The notes under the pieces were generated by a model. That model did no database searches. It was not told where the DNA came from and worked only from the letters and a program-made list of their open reading frames with translations. Below, piece by piece: positions 33,745-43,503 of a stretch of 64,000 bases of DNA. Within the stretch, counting starts at the first letter, position 1. Each line of letters begins with the position of its first letter. The position numbers were made by a program, and so were the translations under genes. Source of the DNA: Flagellimonas taeanensis (GTDB lineage Bacteria > Bacteroidota > Bacteroidia > Flavobacteriales > Flavobacteriaceae); the NCBI RefSeq assembly GCF_003584105.1, contig NZ_QXFO01000027.1, positions 248,001 to 312,000 of the forward strand. Direction: 5' to 3'.

Positions 33745-36700
33745 CTAATTCAACTTGTAATGGATCTCATGGGCCTCCAGTTCGGAAAGCAGTTCACTAT
33801 TGATCTTTACCTTTTGTTTTCGGCTTGATAGCTTGAGTTTGATCTCGTCCTTCATCTCATAGATCTCAAAACTGAGTGGGTGTTCCCCTTTGTGCAGTCG
33901 TAAGGTGTCCTTCAAGGTCTGGATGCGGTTTTCCTGAAGACGGTCCAAATCCAGTTTGATGGTGAGTTTCTTGGCATAGGCATCCATCACGTCCTGGAGC
34001 TGTTTGAAATCGTTGAACTGCAATCGGGGCTCCCCCTTTTTTCCAGTGTCCCGGTTCACCCATCCTTCGCGCACAAATGCCTTGACATAGACAAAGGAAT
34101 TGATCATGAAAAAATGGCGGAACTTGAGGTATTCCTCCCCAAATATGCGGAACTCGTGCGAATCCGTATAATCTTCCAAGGTGAAAAGGGCCCAGCCCTT
34201 CCCATTCTTGGATACCCTGTGCTGCACATCGGTGATGACCCCGGCAACGGAAAGCTCCCGGTTCACATACTCTTCCAGGTTTTGGAAAGCGGAAACACTG
34301 GTGTTGCAGAACGCGGTGATCTCTTTTTTGAAATCATCCAAGGGATGTCCGGAGATATAGATGCCCACCACTTCCTTTTCCCGTCTCAGTTTTTCCATGG
34401 TGCCCCAATCCTCACAAGGCGGGACGATGGGTTCCGGTATCTGGACCTCACTGGCGTCTCCAAAGAGGCTCACTTGGGATGAATTTTCGTTCTCTTGGAA
34501 TTTGGAACCATACTTCACGGCTTTTTCCAAAAAGGTGATGCCATCGCCATCATGATGGAAATACTGGGCCCGGTGTGTATTGGCAAATGAATCGAAACCA
34601 CCGGCCAGTGCCAGGTTCTCGAAAGCTTTTTTGTTGGCGGCCCTGAGGTCCACACGTTTGGCAAGGTCAAATACGGATTTGAACGGACCGTCCTTTTTTC
34701 GGTGTTCCACAATGGTCTCCACCGCAGAGCGACCCACACCTTTGATGGCACCCATCCCGAAGCGGACCGCATTATTTTTGTTTACGGCAAACTTATAGTA
34801 GGATTCGTTCACGTCCGGCCCCAAAACCTCCAAGCCCATGCGCTTACATTCCTCCATAAAGAAGGTCACCTGCTTGATGTCGTTCATGTTGTTGGACAGC
34901 ACCGCTGCCATGTATTCGGCAGGGTAGTGGGCCTTCAGGTAGGCCGTTTGGTAGGCGATATAGGCGTAGCAAGTGGAGTGGCTCTTGTTGAAGGCATAGG
35001 AGGCAAAGGCTTCCCAGTCCTTCCAGATTTTCTCCAAAACATCTCGTGGATGTCCATTTTTCTCCCCACCATCCAAAAACTGCGGTTTCAATTTTTGGAG
35101 CAGGGCGAATATCTTTTTACCCATGGCTTTTCGGAGCACGTCGGCATCACCTTTGGAGAAACCGGCCAATTTTTGGGAGAGCAACATCACCTGCTCCTGA
35201 TACACGGTAATCCCATAGGTTTCCTTCAGGTATTCCTCCATGTCGGGAAGGTCATAGGTGATTTCCTCCTCCCCATGTTTCCGGGCGATGAAACTGGGGA
35301 TGTATTCCATGGGCCCAGGTCGGTATAGGGCATTCATGGCGATAAGGTCATCAAAAACCGTGGGTTTCAGGTTTTTCATGTGCTTTTGCATCCCGGGTGA
35401 TTCGTATTGGAATATCCCTACCGTATCACCGCGTTGGAAAAGCTCATAGGTTTTCTCGTCATCCAATGGAAAATCATCGGGCACCAGTTCTATTCCGGTA
35501 CGAGCCTTCACAATCTTTACCGTGTCCTTGATCAAAGTAAGAGTCTTCAGTCCCAGGAAATCCATCTTCAACAGACCGGCACTTTCTACCACGGAGTTGT
35601 CGAATTGGGTCACGTAGAGATCGGAGTCCTTCGCAGTGGCCACGGGAACGAAGTTGGTGATGTCGTCTGGGGTGATGATGACCCCGCAGGCATGGATTCC
35701 TGTATTTCGGAGCGACCCTTCCAGTACCCGTGCCATGTTCACCGTTTGGCCTTCCAGGTCATCTCCTTCGGAAATGTTCAGCAATTCGTTGACCTTGTCC
35801 AGTTCGTCCGACCGGAATTTTTTCTTTAGTTCCGCTTCATCCACTCCAAAGATCTTGTTCAACTTGGACATATTGGGAATCAGCTTCGCAATACGGTCTG
35901 CATCGCCCAGAGGCAGGTCCAGTACCCTTGCGGTGTCCCTGATGGACGATTTGGCGGCCATGGTTCCGTAGGTGATGATCTGTGCCACTTGGTTGGCCCC
36001 ATATTTGTTGATCACATATTCCATAACCCTGCCGCGGCCCTCATCATCAAAATCGATATCGATATCGGGCATGGACACCCTATCCGGATTCAGGAAACGC
36101 TCAAAAAGAAGGTCGTATTTCAAGGGGTCGATGTTGGTGATGCCCAAACAATAGGCCACCACGGATCCTGCAGCCGAACCCCGTCCCGGACCTACCGAAA
36201 CATCCATGTTCCGGGCTTCGCGGATAAAATCTTCCACAATCAAAAAATACCCTGGATATCCAGAGTTTTTGATGGTCTCCAACTCAAAATCGATGCGCTC
36301 GCTGATTTCGGGAGTGATTTCCCCATAGCGTTTTTCAGCCCCCCGATAGGTGATGTGTCTCAAATAGGCATTTTCCCCTCGTTTGCCCCCATCTTCTTCA
36401 TCTTCCTTTACCTTGAACTCTTCGGGAATGCCAAATTTGGGCAGCAGAATGTCACTGGCCAGGTCATAGGGCTCCACTTTGTCGATGATCTCATGGATGT
36501 TCAAAATGGCCTCGGGAATGTCCTTGAAAAGCTCCTTCATTTCATCGGAGGACTTGAAGTAGTATTCCTGATTGGGAAGGCCGTAACGATACCCGCGTCC
36601 ACGTCCGATGGGAGTGGAGCGTTTTTCGCCATCCTTTACACAAAGCAGGATATCGTGGGCTTCGGCGTCTTTTTTATCGCAGTAATAGGTGTTGTTGGTG

Positions 36701-38130
36701 GCCACCAATTTGATGTCGTGCTCCTTGGCCATTTGCATCAACACTTGGTTCACGCGGTCCTCATCTTCCTGTCCGTGGCGCATGATCTCAATATAAAAAT
36801 CGTCCCCGAACAGGTCCTTCCACCATAAAAGAGCCTCTTCGGCCTGTTTTTCGCCCACGTTCAGGATTTTGTGGGGGACTTCCCCATAGAGGTTCCCGGT
36901 GAGGGCAATGACGCCCTCTTTGTATTGTTCCACAATCTTTCTGTCGATTCGGGGCACATAATAGAAGCCATTGGTATAGGCTATGGAGGACATTTTGGCC
37001 AAATTATGGTACCCTTTCTTGTTCTTGGCCAATAGCACGATCTGATAACCGTAGTCCTTTACATTTTTATTGGTGTGGTCCTCGCAGACAAAGAATTCAC
37101 AGCCAACTATAGGGGTGATTTCCTTCTCGGTGGGCTGTTCCCCCTTTTCTTCGAGCTCCTTGTTCTTCTCCTTGACACTTTTGTTGTGTGCCATGATTTC
37201 TTTCACAAAGTGAAAGGCGCCCATCATATTGGCGTGGTCGGTCAGGGCAACGGCAGGCATGCCATTTTCCGCCGTGGCTTTAACCAAGTCCTTGATGTCG
37301 ATGGTGGACTGGAGCACGGAAAATTGGGAATGGTTGTGCAAATGGGCAAACGGAGCATCTTCCAGGGTCTCAATGTTTTCCTGGATTTCGGCTGCCGAAA
37401 TTTCACCGGTGTCCTTGGCCCAAAGCGCATCTGCAATTTTTTTGGAGGCGGCCTTTAGGTTGATATGCTTGAGCCCGATGAGTTGTATTTCCTGCGGATT
37501 GGCCTCGGAAAAGCGTTCAAAATAATCGGGCTGCACGTCCAGCTCCTCGGAAGTAAAATGTTTTTTTCGGATCAGCTCCAAAAAACAACGTGTGGTGGCC
37601 TCCACATCCGCGGTGGCATTGTGCGCCTCTGCAAATGGCTCACCGAACAGGAATTCATGGAGCTCGGTCAATGTGGGCAGCTTGAACTTGCCGCCACGTC
37701 CTCCAGGAATCTTGCAAAGCTCTGCAGTATATTCGGTACAGGTGTCCAGTACGGGGAGTTGCCCCAAGGGACTCTCGACGCCCCCTCGATGGAACTCGCA
37801 TCCCATAACGTTGATATCGAACCCTACATTCTGGCCCACCACAAATTTGGTCTGCTCCAAAGTCTTGTTGAACGCCTGTAGGACTTCATGGAAGGGGGTC
37901 CCTTTTTCTTCCGCCAAAGCTGTGGAAATACCGTGTATCTGTTCCGATTCGTAGGGGATGTTGAACCCTTCGGGTTTGACCAAAAAGTCTTGGTGCTCCA
38001 CCAATCGCCCCATTTCGTCGTGCAATTGCCATGCAATCTGCACGCACCTTGGCCAGTTGTCGGTGTCGGTAATGGGGGCGTCCCAACGTTTGGGCAATCC
38101 AGTGGTTTCTGTATCAAAGATCAGGTACAT
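33745..38130 (-). CDS. dnaE: DNA polymerase III alpha subunit with fused N-terminal DEDDh exonuclease
   Basis: 1461 residues. Residues about 1-185 form a DnaQ-like 3'-5' exonuclease: Exo I 'LIFDTETTGLP' (D6, E8), Exo II 'VGQNVGFDIN', Exo III 'HNATADVEAT'. A PHP domain follows ('AHLHNHSQFSVL', 'VALTDHANMMGAF', from about 265), then the DnaE catalytic core with 'GPGRGSAAGSVVAYCLGI' and the catalytic Asp block 'MPDIDIDFDDEGRG', thumb/fingers, helix-hairpin-helix ('IKGVGRSAVETIVEHR') and a C-terminal OB fold ('VAGVITDVQHRVSKNGKGW'). It is the replicative polymerase. The fusion would give built-in proofreading where other bacteria use a separate epsilon subunit. Confidence 0.96.
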   Translation of the reverse strand: MYLIFDTETTGLPKRWDAPITDTDNWPRCVQIAWQLHDEMGRLVEHQDFLVKPEGFNIPYESEQIHGISTALAEEKGTPFHEVLQAFNKTLEQTKFVVGQNVGFDINVMGCEFHRGGVESPLGQLPVLDTCTEYTAELCKIPGGRGGKFKLPTLTELHEFLFGEPFAEAHNATADVEATTRCFLELIRKKHFTSEELDVQPDYFERFSEANPQEIQLIGLKHINLKAASKKIADALWAKDTGEISAAEIQENIETLEDAPFAHLHNHSQFSVLQSTIDIKDLVKATAENGMPAVALTDHANMMGAFHFVKEIMAHNKSVKEKNKELEEKGEQPTEKEITPIVGCEFFVCEDHTNKNVKDYGYQIVLLAKNKKGYHNLAKMSSIAYTNGFYYVPRIDRKIVEQYKEGVIALTGNLYGEVPHKILNVGEKQAEEALLWWKDLFGDDFYIEIMRHGQEDEDRVNQVLMQMAKEHDIKLVATNNTYYCDKKDAEAHDILLCVKDGEKRSTPIGRGRGYRYGLPNQEYYFKSSDEMKELFKDIPEAILNIHEIIDKVEPYDLASDILLPKFGIPEEFKVKEDEEDGGKRGENAYLRHITYRGAEKRYGEITPEISERIDFELETIKNSGYPGYFLIVEDFIREARNMDVSVGPGRGSAAGSVVAYCLGITNIDPLKYDLLFERFLNPDRVSMPDIDIDFDDEGRGRVMEYVINKYGANQVAQIITYGTMAAKSSIRDTARVLDLPLGDADRIAKLIPNMSKLNKIFGVDEAELKKKFRSDELDKVNELLNISEGDDLEGQTVNMARVLEGSLRNTGIHACGVIITPDDITNFVPVATAKDSDLYVTQFDNSVVESAGLLKMDFLGLKTLTLIKDTVKIVKARTGIELVPDDFPLDDEKTYELFQRGDTVGIFQYESPGMQKHMKNLKPTVFDDLIAMNALYRPGPMEYIPSFIARKHGEEEITYDLPDMEEYLKETYGITVYQEQVMLLSQKLAGFSKGDADVLRKAMGKKIFALLQKLKPQFLDGGEKNGHPRDVLEKIWKDWEAFASYAFNKSHSTCYAYIAYQTAYLKAHYPAEYMAAVLSNNMNDIKQVTFFMEECKRMGLEVLGPDVNESYYKFAVNKNNAVRFGMGAIKGVGRSAVETIVEHRKKDGPFKSVFDLAKRVDLRAANKKAFENLALAGGFDSFANTHRAQYFHHDGDGITFLEKAVKYGSKFQENENSSQVSLFGDASEVQIPEPIVPPCEDWGTMEKLRREKEVVGIYISGHPLDDFKKEITAFCNTSVSAFQNLEEYVNRELSVAGVITDVQHRVSKNGKGWALFTLEDYTDSHEFRIFGEEYLKFRHFFMINSFVYVKAFVREGWVNRDTGKKGEPRLQFNDFKQLQDVMDAYAKKLTIKLDLDRLQENRIQTLKDTLRLHKGEHPLSFEIYEMKDEIKLKLSSRKQKVKINSELLSELEAHEIHYKLN

Positions 38131-38220
38131 AGGTTTTGGTTCTCGGTGAGAAAAAGGAATGGATAAAAATACGGAAGAAGACGGTTATGGGAAAATTGAG
38201 TTTTCACGATTTATCAACTA

Positions 38221-38246
38221 AAAAAGCCGGGGATTTCCCGGCTTTT
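38221..38246 (-). terminator. Intrinsic terminator of the ferritin-like gene
   Basis: AGCCGGGGATTTCCCGGCT hairpin; on the minus strand it ends in five T's. It separates the gene ending at 38272 from the dnaE promoter region. Confidence 0.85.
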
Positions 38247-38271
38247 CCAAATTTTTATAGAAACTTTGTCC

Positions 38272-38769
38272 CTATGATACGGCTGATTCAAAAATATCTG
38301 CCGTCTCCAAGGTTTCCCTGATAGCGTTTCGGTGGCGCATCAGTAGGCTCTCTGTGGATGGGGGCAATACAAAGTCCTTGTCCTGCAAGATGTCATTATA
38401 TGTGGCAATGGCCTCTTTTTCACCACGATGCACCTCTTTTAGCATGGCCTCTTCGTTGTTGGAAGAGAACAATGACTTAAAGTCTATCCATGAGCGGTGC
38501 AAGGTTCCCTTGGCACTTCCGCCTTTTTCGGGAGCTTGGCCAAATGACAGTATCTCGGATTTTAATTCCTGGCCAAAATTGAACCGTTGCTTGGCTCTAT
38601 CCAGACAAAACTCTTTAAGTGTTTTGTTGTCTATCTTTTCGGCGACTTGCTTAAACCCCTTTTCTGCATCATAGGTTCGTTCCAAAAGTTCATTCAACTT
38701 ATTCGACATTTCTACGGTGTACTTCATCATTTCATTTTTTAGGTTCTGACTGTCGATTTTCGACAACAT
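38272..38769 (-). CDS. PA2169-family ferritin-like four-helix-bundle protein (DUF2383)
   Basis: 165 residues, all helical. 'LNELLERTYDAEKGFKQVAEKI', 'FCLDRAKQRFNFGQELKSEI', 'MLKEVHRGEKEAIATYNDIL' and 'LLMRHRNAIRETLETAD' blocks fit the DUF2383 bundle with Glu/His positions usual in ferritin-like proteins. The family is linked to stress conditions, but the biochemical role is uncertain. No signal peptide. It is transcribed alone; its upstream 217 bp also contain the rpsP promoter on the other strand. Confidence 0.9.
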   Translation of the reverse strand: MLSKIDSQNLKNEMMKYTVEMSNKLNELLERTYDAEKGFKQVAEKIDNKTLKEFCLDRAKQRFNFGQELKSEILSFGQAPEKGGSAKGTLHRSWIDFKSLFSSNNEEAMLKEVHRGEKEAIATYNDILQDKDFVLPPSTESLLMRHRNAIRETLETADIFESAVS

Positions 38770-38905
38770 CTACGTAGAATATAATGGATATCAATGCCTT
38801 TGCAAAATTTAAGCACCGGTTTAAGATGGGTTTAACGGGATGTGGGCCAATTGTTAAGCCATTTAACTTTTTTTGTTTTATGGCTGTGCTGTAAACAAAT
38901 AAGTG

Positions 38906-38913
38906 TATATTTG
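38906..38913 (+). promoter_or_regulatory. -7 box of the rpsP-rimM operon
   Basis: TATATTTG, a perfect TAnnTTTG. It lies 73 bp before the rpsP ATG; the leader contains a small GGGTCGGGCACCC hairpin near 38958-38970. Confidence 0.7.
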
Positions 38914-38986
38914 CACCCGCTTAGACGAAAAGCGATTATAGAAAGAATTAATAACCAGGGTCGGGCACCCTACAAATTAATGTGAT

Positions 38987-39553
38987 ATGCCAGTTAAAAT
39001 CAGACTTCAGAGACACGGTAAAAAAGGTAAGCCATTCTATTGGGTGGTTGCCGCAGATTCCAGATCAAAAAGAGACGGTAAATTTTTGGAAAAATTGGGC
39101 ATTTATAACCCTAACACCAATCCTGCCACCATCGAATTGGATGTGGACACTTCTGTAAAATGGTTGCAGAACGGTGCGCAGCCTACTGATACTGCCAGGG
39201 CCATCCTATCTTATAAGGGAGTATTGTTGAAGCACCACTTGTTGGGCGGTGTACGTAAAGGAGCACTTACCGAAGAGCAAGTAGAGGAAAAATTTAACGC
39301 TTGGTTGGAAGAAAAAGAAAAAGGAATCCAAGCCAAGAAAGATGGTTTGAGCAAAGCTGATGCTGATGCCAGGGCCAAAGCTTTGGAAGCTGAGAAAGAA
39401 GCCAATGAAAAAAGGATCGCTGCTGCCGCTCCTGTTGAGGAGGTAGTGGAAGAAGTAGCTGAGGAAACAGTGGAAGCTGCTACCGAAGAAGCACCAGTGG
39501 AAGAAACTGCTGCTGAAGCTCCTGCTGCAGAAGAAGCTGCCAAAGAAGAATAA
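38987..39553 (+). CDS. rpsP: 30S ribosomal protein S16 with long acidic tail
   Basis: 188 residues. Residues 1-85 are canonical S16 ('[21 protein letters not shown]' start region, '[16 protein letters not shown]'). The remainder is a Lys/Glu helix followed by an Ala/Glu/Val-rich tail (about 140-188), as is common in Bacteroidota S16 but absent from the 82-residue E. coli protein. S16 helps assemble the small subunit. The next gene, rimM, starts 12 bp later, matching the usual S16-RimM pairing. Confidence 0.97.
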   Translation: MPVKIRLQRHGKKGKPFYWVVAADSRSKRDGKFLEKLGIYNPNTNPATIELDVDTSVKWLQNGAQPTDTARAILSYKGVLLKHHLLGGVRKGALTEEQVEEKFNAWLEEKEKGIQAKKDGLSKADADARAKALEAEKEANEKRIAAAAPVEEVVEEVAEETVEAATEEAPVEETAAEAPAAEEAAKEE

Positions 39554-39565
39554 GACTCAGAAACG

Positions 39566-40096
39566 ATGCACAAGGAAGATTGCTTCTACCTGGGCAAAGT
39601 CGTTTCAAAATATAGCTTCAAGGGGGAGGTATTGGTGAAACTCGATACCGATGAACCTGAGATTTACGAAAATATGGAATCAGTATTTGTTTCTTTGGGA
39701 AACAATCTGGTTCCATTTTTTATTGACCGTTGCCGTCTGCATAAATCCAATCTGCTCCGAATCGATTTTGAAGAGGTGAAGGATGAAGCCTCCGCGGACA
39801 AGATCATTGGTTGCGAATTGTTTCTACCCCTTTCACTATTGCCACCTTTGTCTGGGGACAAGTTTTATTTTCATGAAGTAATCGGCTTCACGTTGATGGA
39901 TGAGGTACATGGTGATATAGGTGTTATAACATCCATCAATGATAGTGCCTCCCAAGAACTTTTTGAGGCGGTAAAGGATGGGAAGGAACTCTTGATTCCA
40001 ATTAGTGATGAGATTATCACCAAAGTGGACCGTAAGAACAAAACTATCCATGTGAACACTCCCGAAGGTTTGGTAGACCTTTACCTGAATTCATAG
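39566..40096 (+). CDS. rimM: Ribosome maturation factor RimM
   Basis: 176 residues: N-terminal RimM domain ('LGKVVSKYSFKGEVLVKLDTD', split across 8-28) and a C-terminal PRC-barrel ('YFHEVIGFTLMDEVHGDIGVI' region, about 98-118; ending 'PEGLVDLYL'). RimM binds S19 and helps mature the 30S head. It is co-transcribed with rpsP (12-bp gap). TrmD and rplS, often next in other bacteria, do not follow; a sulfatase gene does. Confidence 0.96.
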   Translation: MHKEDCFYLGKVVSKYSFKGEVLVKLDTDEPEIYENMESVFVSLGNNLVPFFIDRCRLHKSNLLRIDFEEVKDEASADKIIGCELFLPLSLLPPLSGDKFYFHEVIGFTLMDEVHGDIGVITSINDSASQELFEAVKDGKELLIPISDEIITKVDRKNKTIHVNTPEGLVDLYLNS

Positions 40097-40144
40097 CATA
40101 GCAGATTTAAGCCTATCTTTAAGGAGATTATTTTAGTTTGTACT

Positions 40145-41575
40145 ATGCGTATATATCTTCTAGTTCTTATGGTCATTGGCTTAACCTCCTGTGGTGATAA
40201 GAGAACACAGCCCACTGTAACGGAACGTTCTCCGAACATTGTACTGATTTTCACGGATGATCAGGGTTATCAGGATGTGGGGGTTTTTGGTTCCCCGGAC
40301 ATTAAGACCCCTAATTTGGACCAAATGGCGGCAGATGGACTGCAATTGACCCATTACTATGCCGCCCAGGCAGTCTGCTCGGCATCCAGGGCAGGAATCT
40401 TGACAGGGTGTTATCCCAACCGAATTGGCATCCATAATGCGTTGGGACCCAATAATACACATGGAATCAATGCTTCGGAAACCACCATTGCCGAAATGTT
40501 GAAGAAAAAGGGGTATGCCACCGGTATTTACGGCAAATGGCATTTGGGGCATCACAAAGAGTTTTTGCCCACCCGACACGGGTTTGATGAATGGTTTGGA
40601 ATTCCGTACTCAAATGATATGTGGCCTTTTCACCCCCAACAAGGAACCATTTTCAATTTTCCGGATTTACCGCTCTATGAAAATGAAGCGGTGATCGATA
40701 CCTTGATCGACCAATCCCAATTGACGACACAAATTACCGAAAGAAGCGTCGATTTTATCAAAAGGAACAAAGACCGCCCGTTCTTTCTGTATGTGCCGCA
40801 TCCGCAGCCGCATGTACCATTGTTCGTGTCGGATAAGTTCAAGGGCAAGTCGGAAAGGGGGTTGTACGGTGATGCCATCATGGAGATTGATTGGTCTGTG
40901 GGACAAATCATCAAAGCACTCAAGGAAAATGGGTTGGAGGACGATACCATGATCATCTTTACCTCGGACAATGGTCCTTGGCTTTCCTATGGAAACCATG
41001 CAGGGAGTGCGTTGCCCTTTCGAGAAGGGAAAGGTACCGCATGGGAGGGAGGACAACGAGAACCCTGTATCATCAAATATCCAAAAAAACTCAAAGGTGG
41101 AAAGGTCATTGACGTGCCGATGATGGCTATTGACCTACTGCCTACCATTGCTGAGATAACAGAAGCGGAATTGCCAGAAACCACTATTGATGGAAAAAGT
41201 GTGTGGGACATTCTCAGCGGAGAGCGGACTGTTCCCGTTCAAGAGGCCTATTTCTTTTATTATAGAGTGAATGAACTATTCGGGGTACGCTATGGAAAGT
41301 GGAAATTATATTTCCCACACCAATATCGAACCATGGAAGGGCAAGAACCTGGAAAAGATGGTAATCCGGGTGAGTATCGGATGGTAGATATGGAAGAGAT
41401 AGAGCTCTATGACGTGGTGAACGATGTCGGCGAAACCCATAATGTTGCGGAGGAGTATCCCGAAATCGTGGGAGAGATAAAAGTTTTGGCCAATGGTATG
41501 CGGCAGCGATTGGGTGACGCATTGCTGGAAGTCGAGGGGAGTGAAAACCGAGAACCAGGAAGGTTGGATGAGTAA
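40145..41575 (+). CDS. Sulfatase (formylglycine-dependent), lipoprotein
   Basis: 476 residues. Lipobox 'MVIGLTSC' (Cys about 17). Alkaline-phosphatase-fold sulfatase motifs: metal-binding 'NIVLIFTDDQGYQDVG' (about 31-46), the modification motif 'CSASRAGILTG' (Cys about 79 becomes formylglycine; C-x-A-S-R is the accepted variant), 'GKWHLGH', 'HPQPHVPL' and 'FTSDNGPW'. It removes sulfate esters, probably from algal or host polysaccharides, at the envelope. The maturation enzyme is not in this window. No SusCD or glycoside hydrolase is nearby, so it is a lone sulfatase. A purine-rich AAGGAG lies about 20 bp before the ATG. It overlaps the next gene by 8 bp. Confidence 0.94.
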   Translation: MRIYLLVLMVIGLTSCGDKRTQPTVTERSPNIVLIFTDDQGYQDVGVFGSPDIKTPNLDQMAADGLQLTHYYAAQAVCSASRAGILTGCYPNRIGIHNALGPNNTHGINASETTIAEMLKKKGYATGIYGKWHLGHHKEFLPTRHGFDEWFGIPYSNDMWPFHPQQGTIFNFPDLPLYENEAVIDTLIDQSQLTTQITERSVDFIKRNKDRPFFLYVPHPQPHVPLFVSDKFKGKSERGLYGDAIMEIDWSVGQIIKALKENGLEDDTMIIFTSDNGPWLSYGNHAGSALPFREGKGTAWEGGQREPCIIKYPKKLKGGKVIDVPMMAIDLLPTIAEITEAELPETTIDGKSVWDILSGERTVPVQEAYFFYYRVNELFGVRYGKWKLYFPHQYRTMEGQEPGKDGNPGEYRMVDMEEIELYDVVNDVGETHNVAEEYPEIVGEIKVLANGMRQRLGDALLEVEGSENREPGRLDE

Positions 41576-42281
41576 GAAATTCGTTTTCAAGCAGTTTACT
41601 GTCCACCAAGATCAATGCGCCATGAAAGTGGGAACCGATGGTGTGCTTTTGGGTGCGTGGACTTCCTTGGACCATCAACCGGAAACCATTTTGGATGTAG
41701 GCGCCGGAACCGGACTCATTGCACTCCAACTGGCCCAGCGTTCGGTTGCGGAAACCATTGACGCCATTGAATTGGATGAGGCTGCTTATGAACAGTGTGT
41801 GGCCAATTTTGAGGGCTCGCCTTGGGCAGATCGCTTGTTTTGCTATCATGCAGGATTTGATGAGTTTGTGGACGAAATCGAGGACAAATACGATTTGATT
41901 GTTTCCAATCCGCCTTTCTATACGGAAGAAGTGGGAAGCGGTGATACTATGCGGAATCAGGCAAGGCAGAACAGTTCCCTACCGTTTGATGAGCTGTTGA
42001 AAGGAGTATCTGGACTTTTATCGGGAAAAGGCTTATTTTCCGTTATCATACCCTACAAAGAGGAGAGGGGGTTTGTGGAATTGGCAGCAGCTTCGGGTTT
42101 GTACCTAAACCGAATCACCCGGGTCAAGGGAAATCCCAATGTGGAATACAAAAGGAGCTTGATGGAATTTGGATTTTCCAAAACGGTAATCGAAGAAAGT
42201 GAATTGACCATTGAAAGGGAGCGCCATCAATACACAGAGGAGTACATCAAATTGACCGAAGCATTTTATCTAAAAATGTAA
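41568..42281 (+). CDS. trmN6: tRNA1(Val) (adenine(37)-N6)-methyltransferase
   Basis: 237 residues from the ATG at 41568 (MSKKFVFKQF...); the longer frame overlaps the sulfatase by 83 bp and lacks similarity. 'FTVHQDQCAMKVGTDGVLLGAW' (about 8-29) is the YfiC/TrmN6 opening, 'LDVGAGTGLIALQLAQR' binds S-adenosylmethionine, and 'YDLIVSNPPFYTEE' holds the NPPF catalytic motif. It modifies A37 of tRNA-Val1. The 8-bp overlap with the sulfatase stop suggests translational coupling, although the functions are unrelated. Confidence 0.93.
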   Translation: MSKKFVFKQFTVHQDQCAMKVGTDGVLLGAWTSLDHQPETILDVGAGTGLIALQLAQRSVAETIDAIELDEAAYEQCVANFEGSPWADRLFCYHAGFDEFVDEIEDKYDLIVSNPPFYTEEVGSGDTMRNQARQNSSLPFDELLKGVSGLLSGKGLFSVIIPYKEERGFVELAAASGLYLNRITRVKGNPNVEYKRSLMEFGFSKTVIEESELTIERERHQYTEEYIKLTEAFYLKM

Positions 42282-42300
42282 CAATATCCGAACGTAATGT

Positions 42301-42308
42301 TATATTTG
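42301..42308 (+). promoter_or_regulatory. -7 box of the glutaryl-CoA dehydrogenase gene
   Basis: TATATTTG, a perfect TAnnTTTG, 16 bp before the ATG at 42325, predicting a very short leader. Confidence 0.6.
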
Positions 42309-42324
42309 GTTAAAATTACAGCGA

Positions 42325-43503
42325 ATGAAACCCGATCTATTTGAAGCCCCGGATTACTACAATCTTGATGATCTCTTTTCCGAAGAACACAAACTGGTCC
42401 GAGACGCGGCCCGGCAGTGGGTAAAGCGGGACATATCGCCCATCATTGAGGAATTTGCCCAAAAGGCCGAATTCCCCAAACAGATTATTGGTGGGTTGGC
42501 AGAGATTGGTGCTTTTGGTCCATACATTCCTGAACAATACGGAGGTGCGGGATTAGATCAGATTAGCTACGGATTGATCATGCAGGAAATTGAGCGTGGC
42601 GATAGTGGGGTACGTTCCACGGCATCGGTTCAGTCCTCTTTGGTCATGTATCCCATATACGCCTATGGTTCTGAAGAGCAAAGGCAAAAATATTTACCCA
42701 AATTGGCTTCTGGTGAGTGGATGGGTTGTTTCGGGCTAACCGAACCCAATCACGGTTCCAACCCCGGCGGTATGGAAACCAAGTTCAAGGATATGGGTGA
42801 TTATTACCTCTTGAACGGTGCCAAACTTTGGATTTCCAATTCCCCTTTTGCAGACGTTGCGGTGGTCTGGGCCAAGAATGAGGAAGGCAGGATTCATGGT
42901 TTGATCGTGGAACGTGGCATGGAAGGTTTCTCCACCCCGGAAACTCATAACAAATGGTCGTTACGGGCATCCGCTACAGGAGAACTGATTTTTGACAACG
43001 TTAAGGTGCCCAAAGAAAACCTTTTGCCCGGTAAATCTGGCTTGGGTGCCCCACTGGGGTGTCTGGATTCCGCCAGATATGGAATAGCTTGGGGGGCCAT
43101 TGGAGCTGCCATGGATTGTTACGATACCGCCCTTCGATATGCCAAGGAGCGTATTCAATTTGGGAAACCGATTGCGGCTTTTCAACTACAGCAGAAAAAA
43201 TTGGCCGAAATGATCACGGAAATCACCAAAGCGCAATTGTTGGCCTTCCGTTTAGGTCAATTAAAGAATGAAGGAAGGGCAACTACGGCCCAAATCTCAA
43301 TGGCCAAGCGTAACAATGTTGAAATGGCCATTAAGATTGCCCGTGAGGCAAGACAGATGTTGGGAGGTATGGGCATCACAGGCGAATACAGCATCATGCG
43401 CCACATGATGAACCTCGAAAGTGTGATTACTTATGAAGGAACCCACGACATCCACCTATTGATTACAGGGGCCGATATTACGGGGATTCCTGCATTTAAA
43501 TAA
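42325..43503 (+). CDS. Glutaryl-CoA dehydrogenase-type acyl-CoA dehydrogenase
   Basis: 392 residues of acyl-CoA dehydrogenase fold. 'GCFGLTEPNHGSNPGGMET' (FAD/acyl site, about 132-150), 'FGKPIAAFQLQQKKLAEM' (about 278-295), 'ARQMLGGMGITGEY', and the C-terminal 'TYEGTHDIHLLITGADITGI', where the Glu in YEGT is the catalytic base position of glutaryl-CoA dehydrogenases. It would oxidise and decarboxylate glutaryl-CoA to crotonyl-CoA in lysine/tryptophan breakdown. The last 8 bp overlap the convergent gene at 43496. Confidence 0.93.
   Translation: MKPDLFEAPDYYNLDDLFSEEHKLVRDAARQWVKRDISPIIEEFAQKAEFPKQIIGGLAEIGAFGPYIPEQYGGAGLDQISYGLIMQEIERGDSGVRSTASVQSSLVMYPIYAYGSEEQRQKYLPKLASGEWMGCFGLTEPNHGSNPGGMETKFKDMGDYYLLNGAKLWISNSPFADVAVVWAKNEEGRIHGLIVERGMEGFSTPETHNKWSLRASATGELIFDNVKVPKENLLPGKSGLGAPLGCLDSARYGIAWGAIGAAMDCYDTALRYAKERIQFGKPIAAFQLQQKKLAEMITEITKAQLLAFRLGQLKNEGRATTAQISMAKRNNVEMAIKIAREARQMLGGMGITGEYSIMRHMMNLESVITYEGTHDIHLLITGADITGIPAFK

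Noticed and set aside
34702-36828. Long rightward frames (208 and 279 codons)
   Set aside because: Antisense shadows of dnaE, whose reading frame carries all catalytic motifs.
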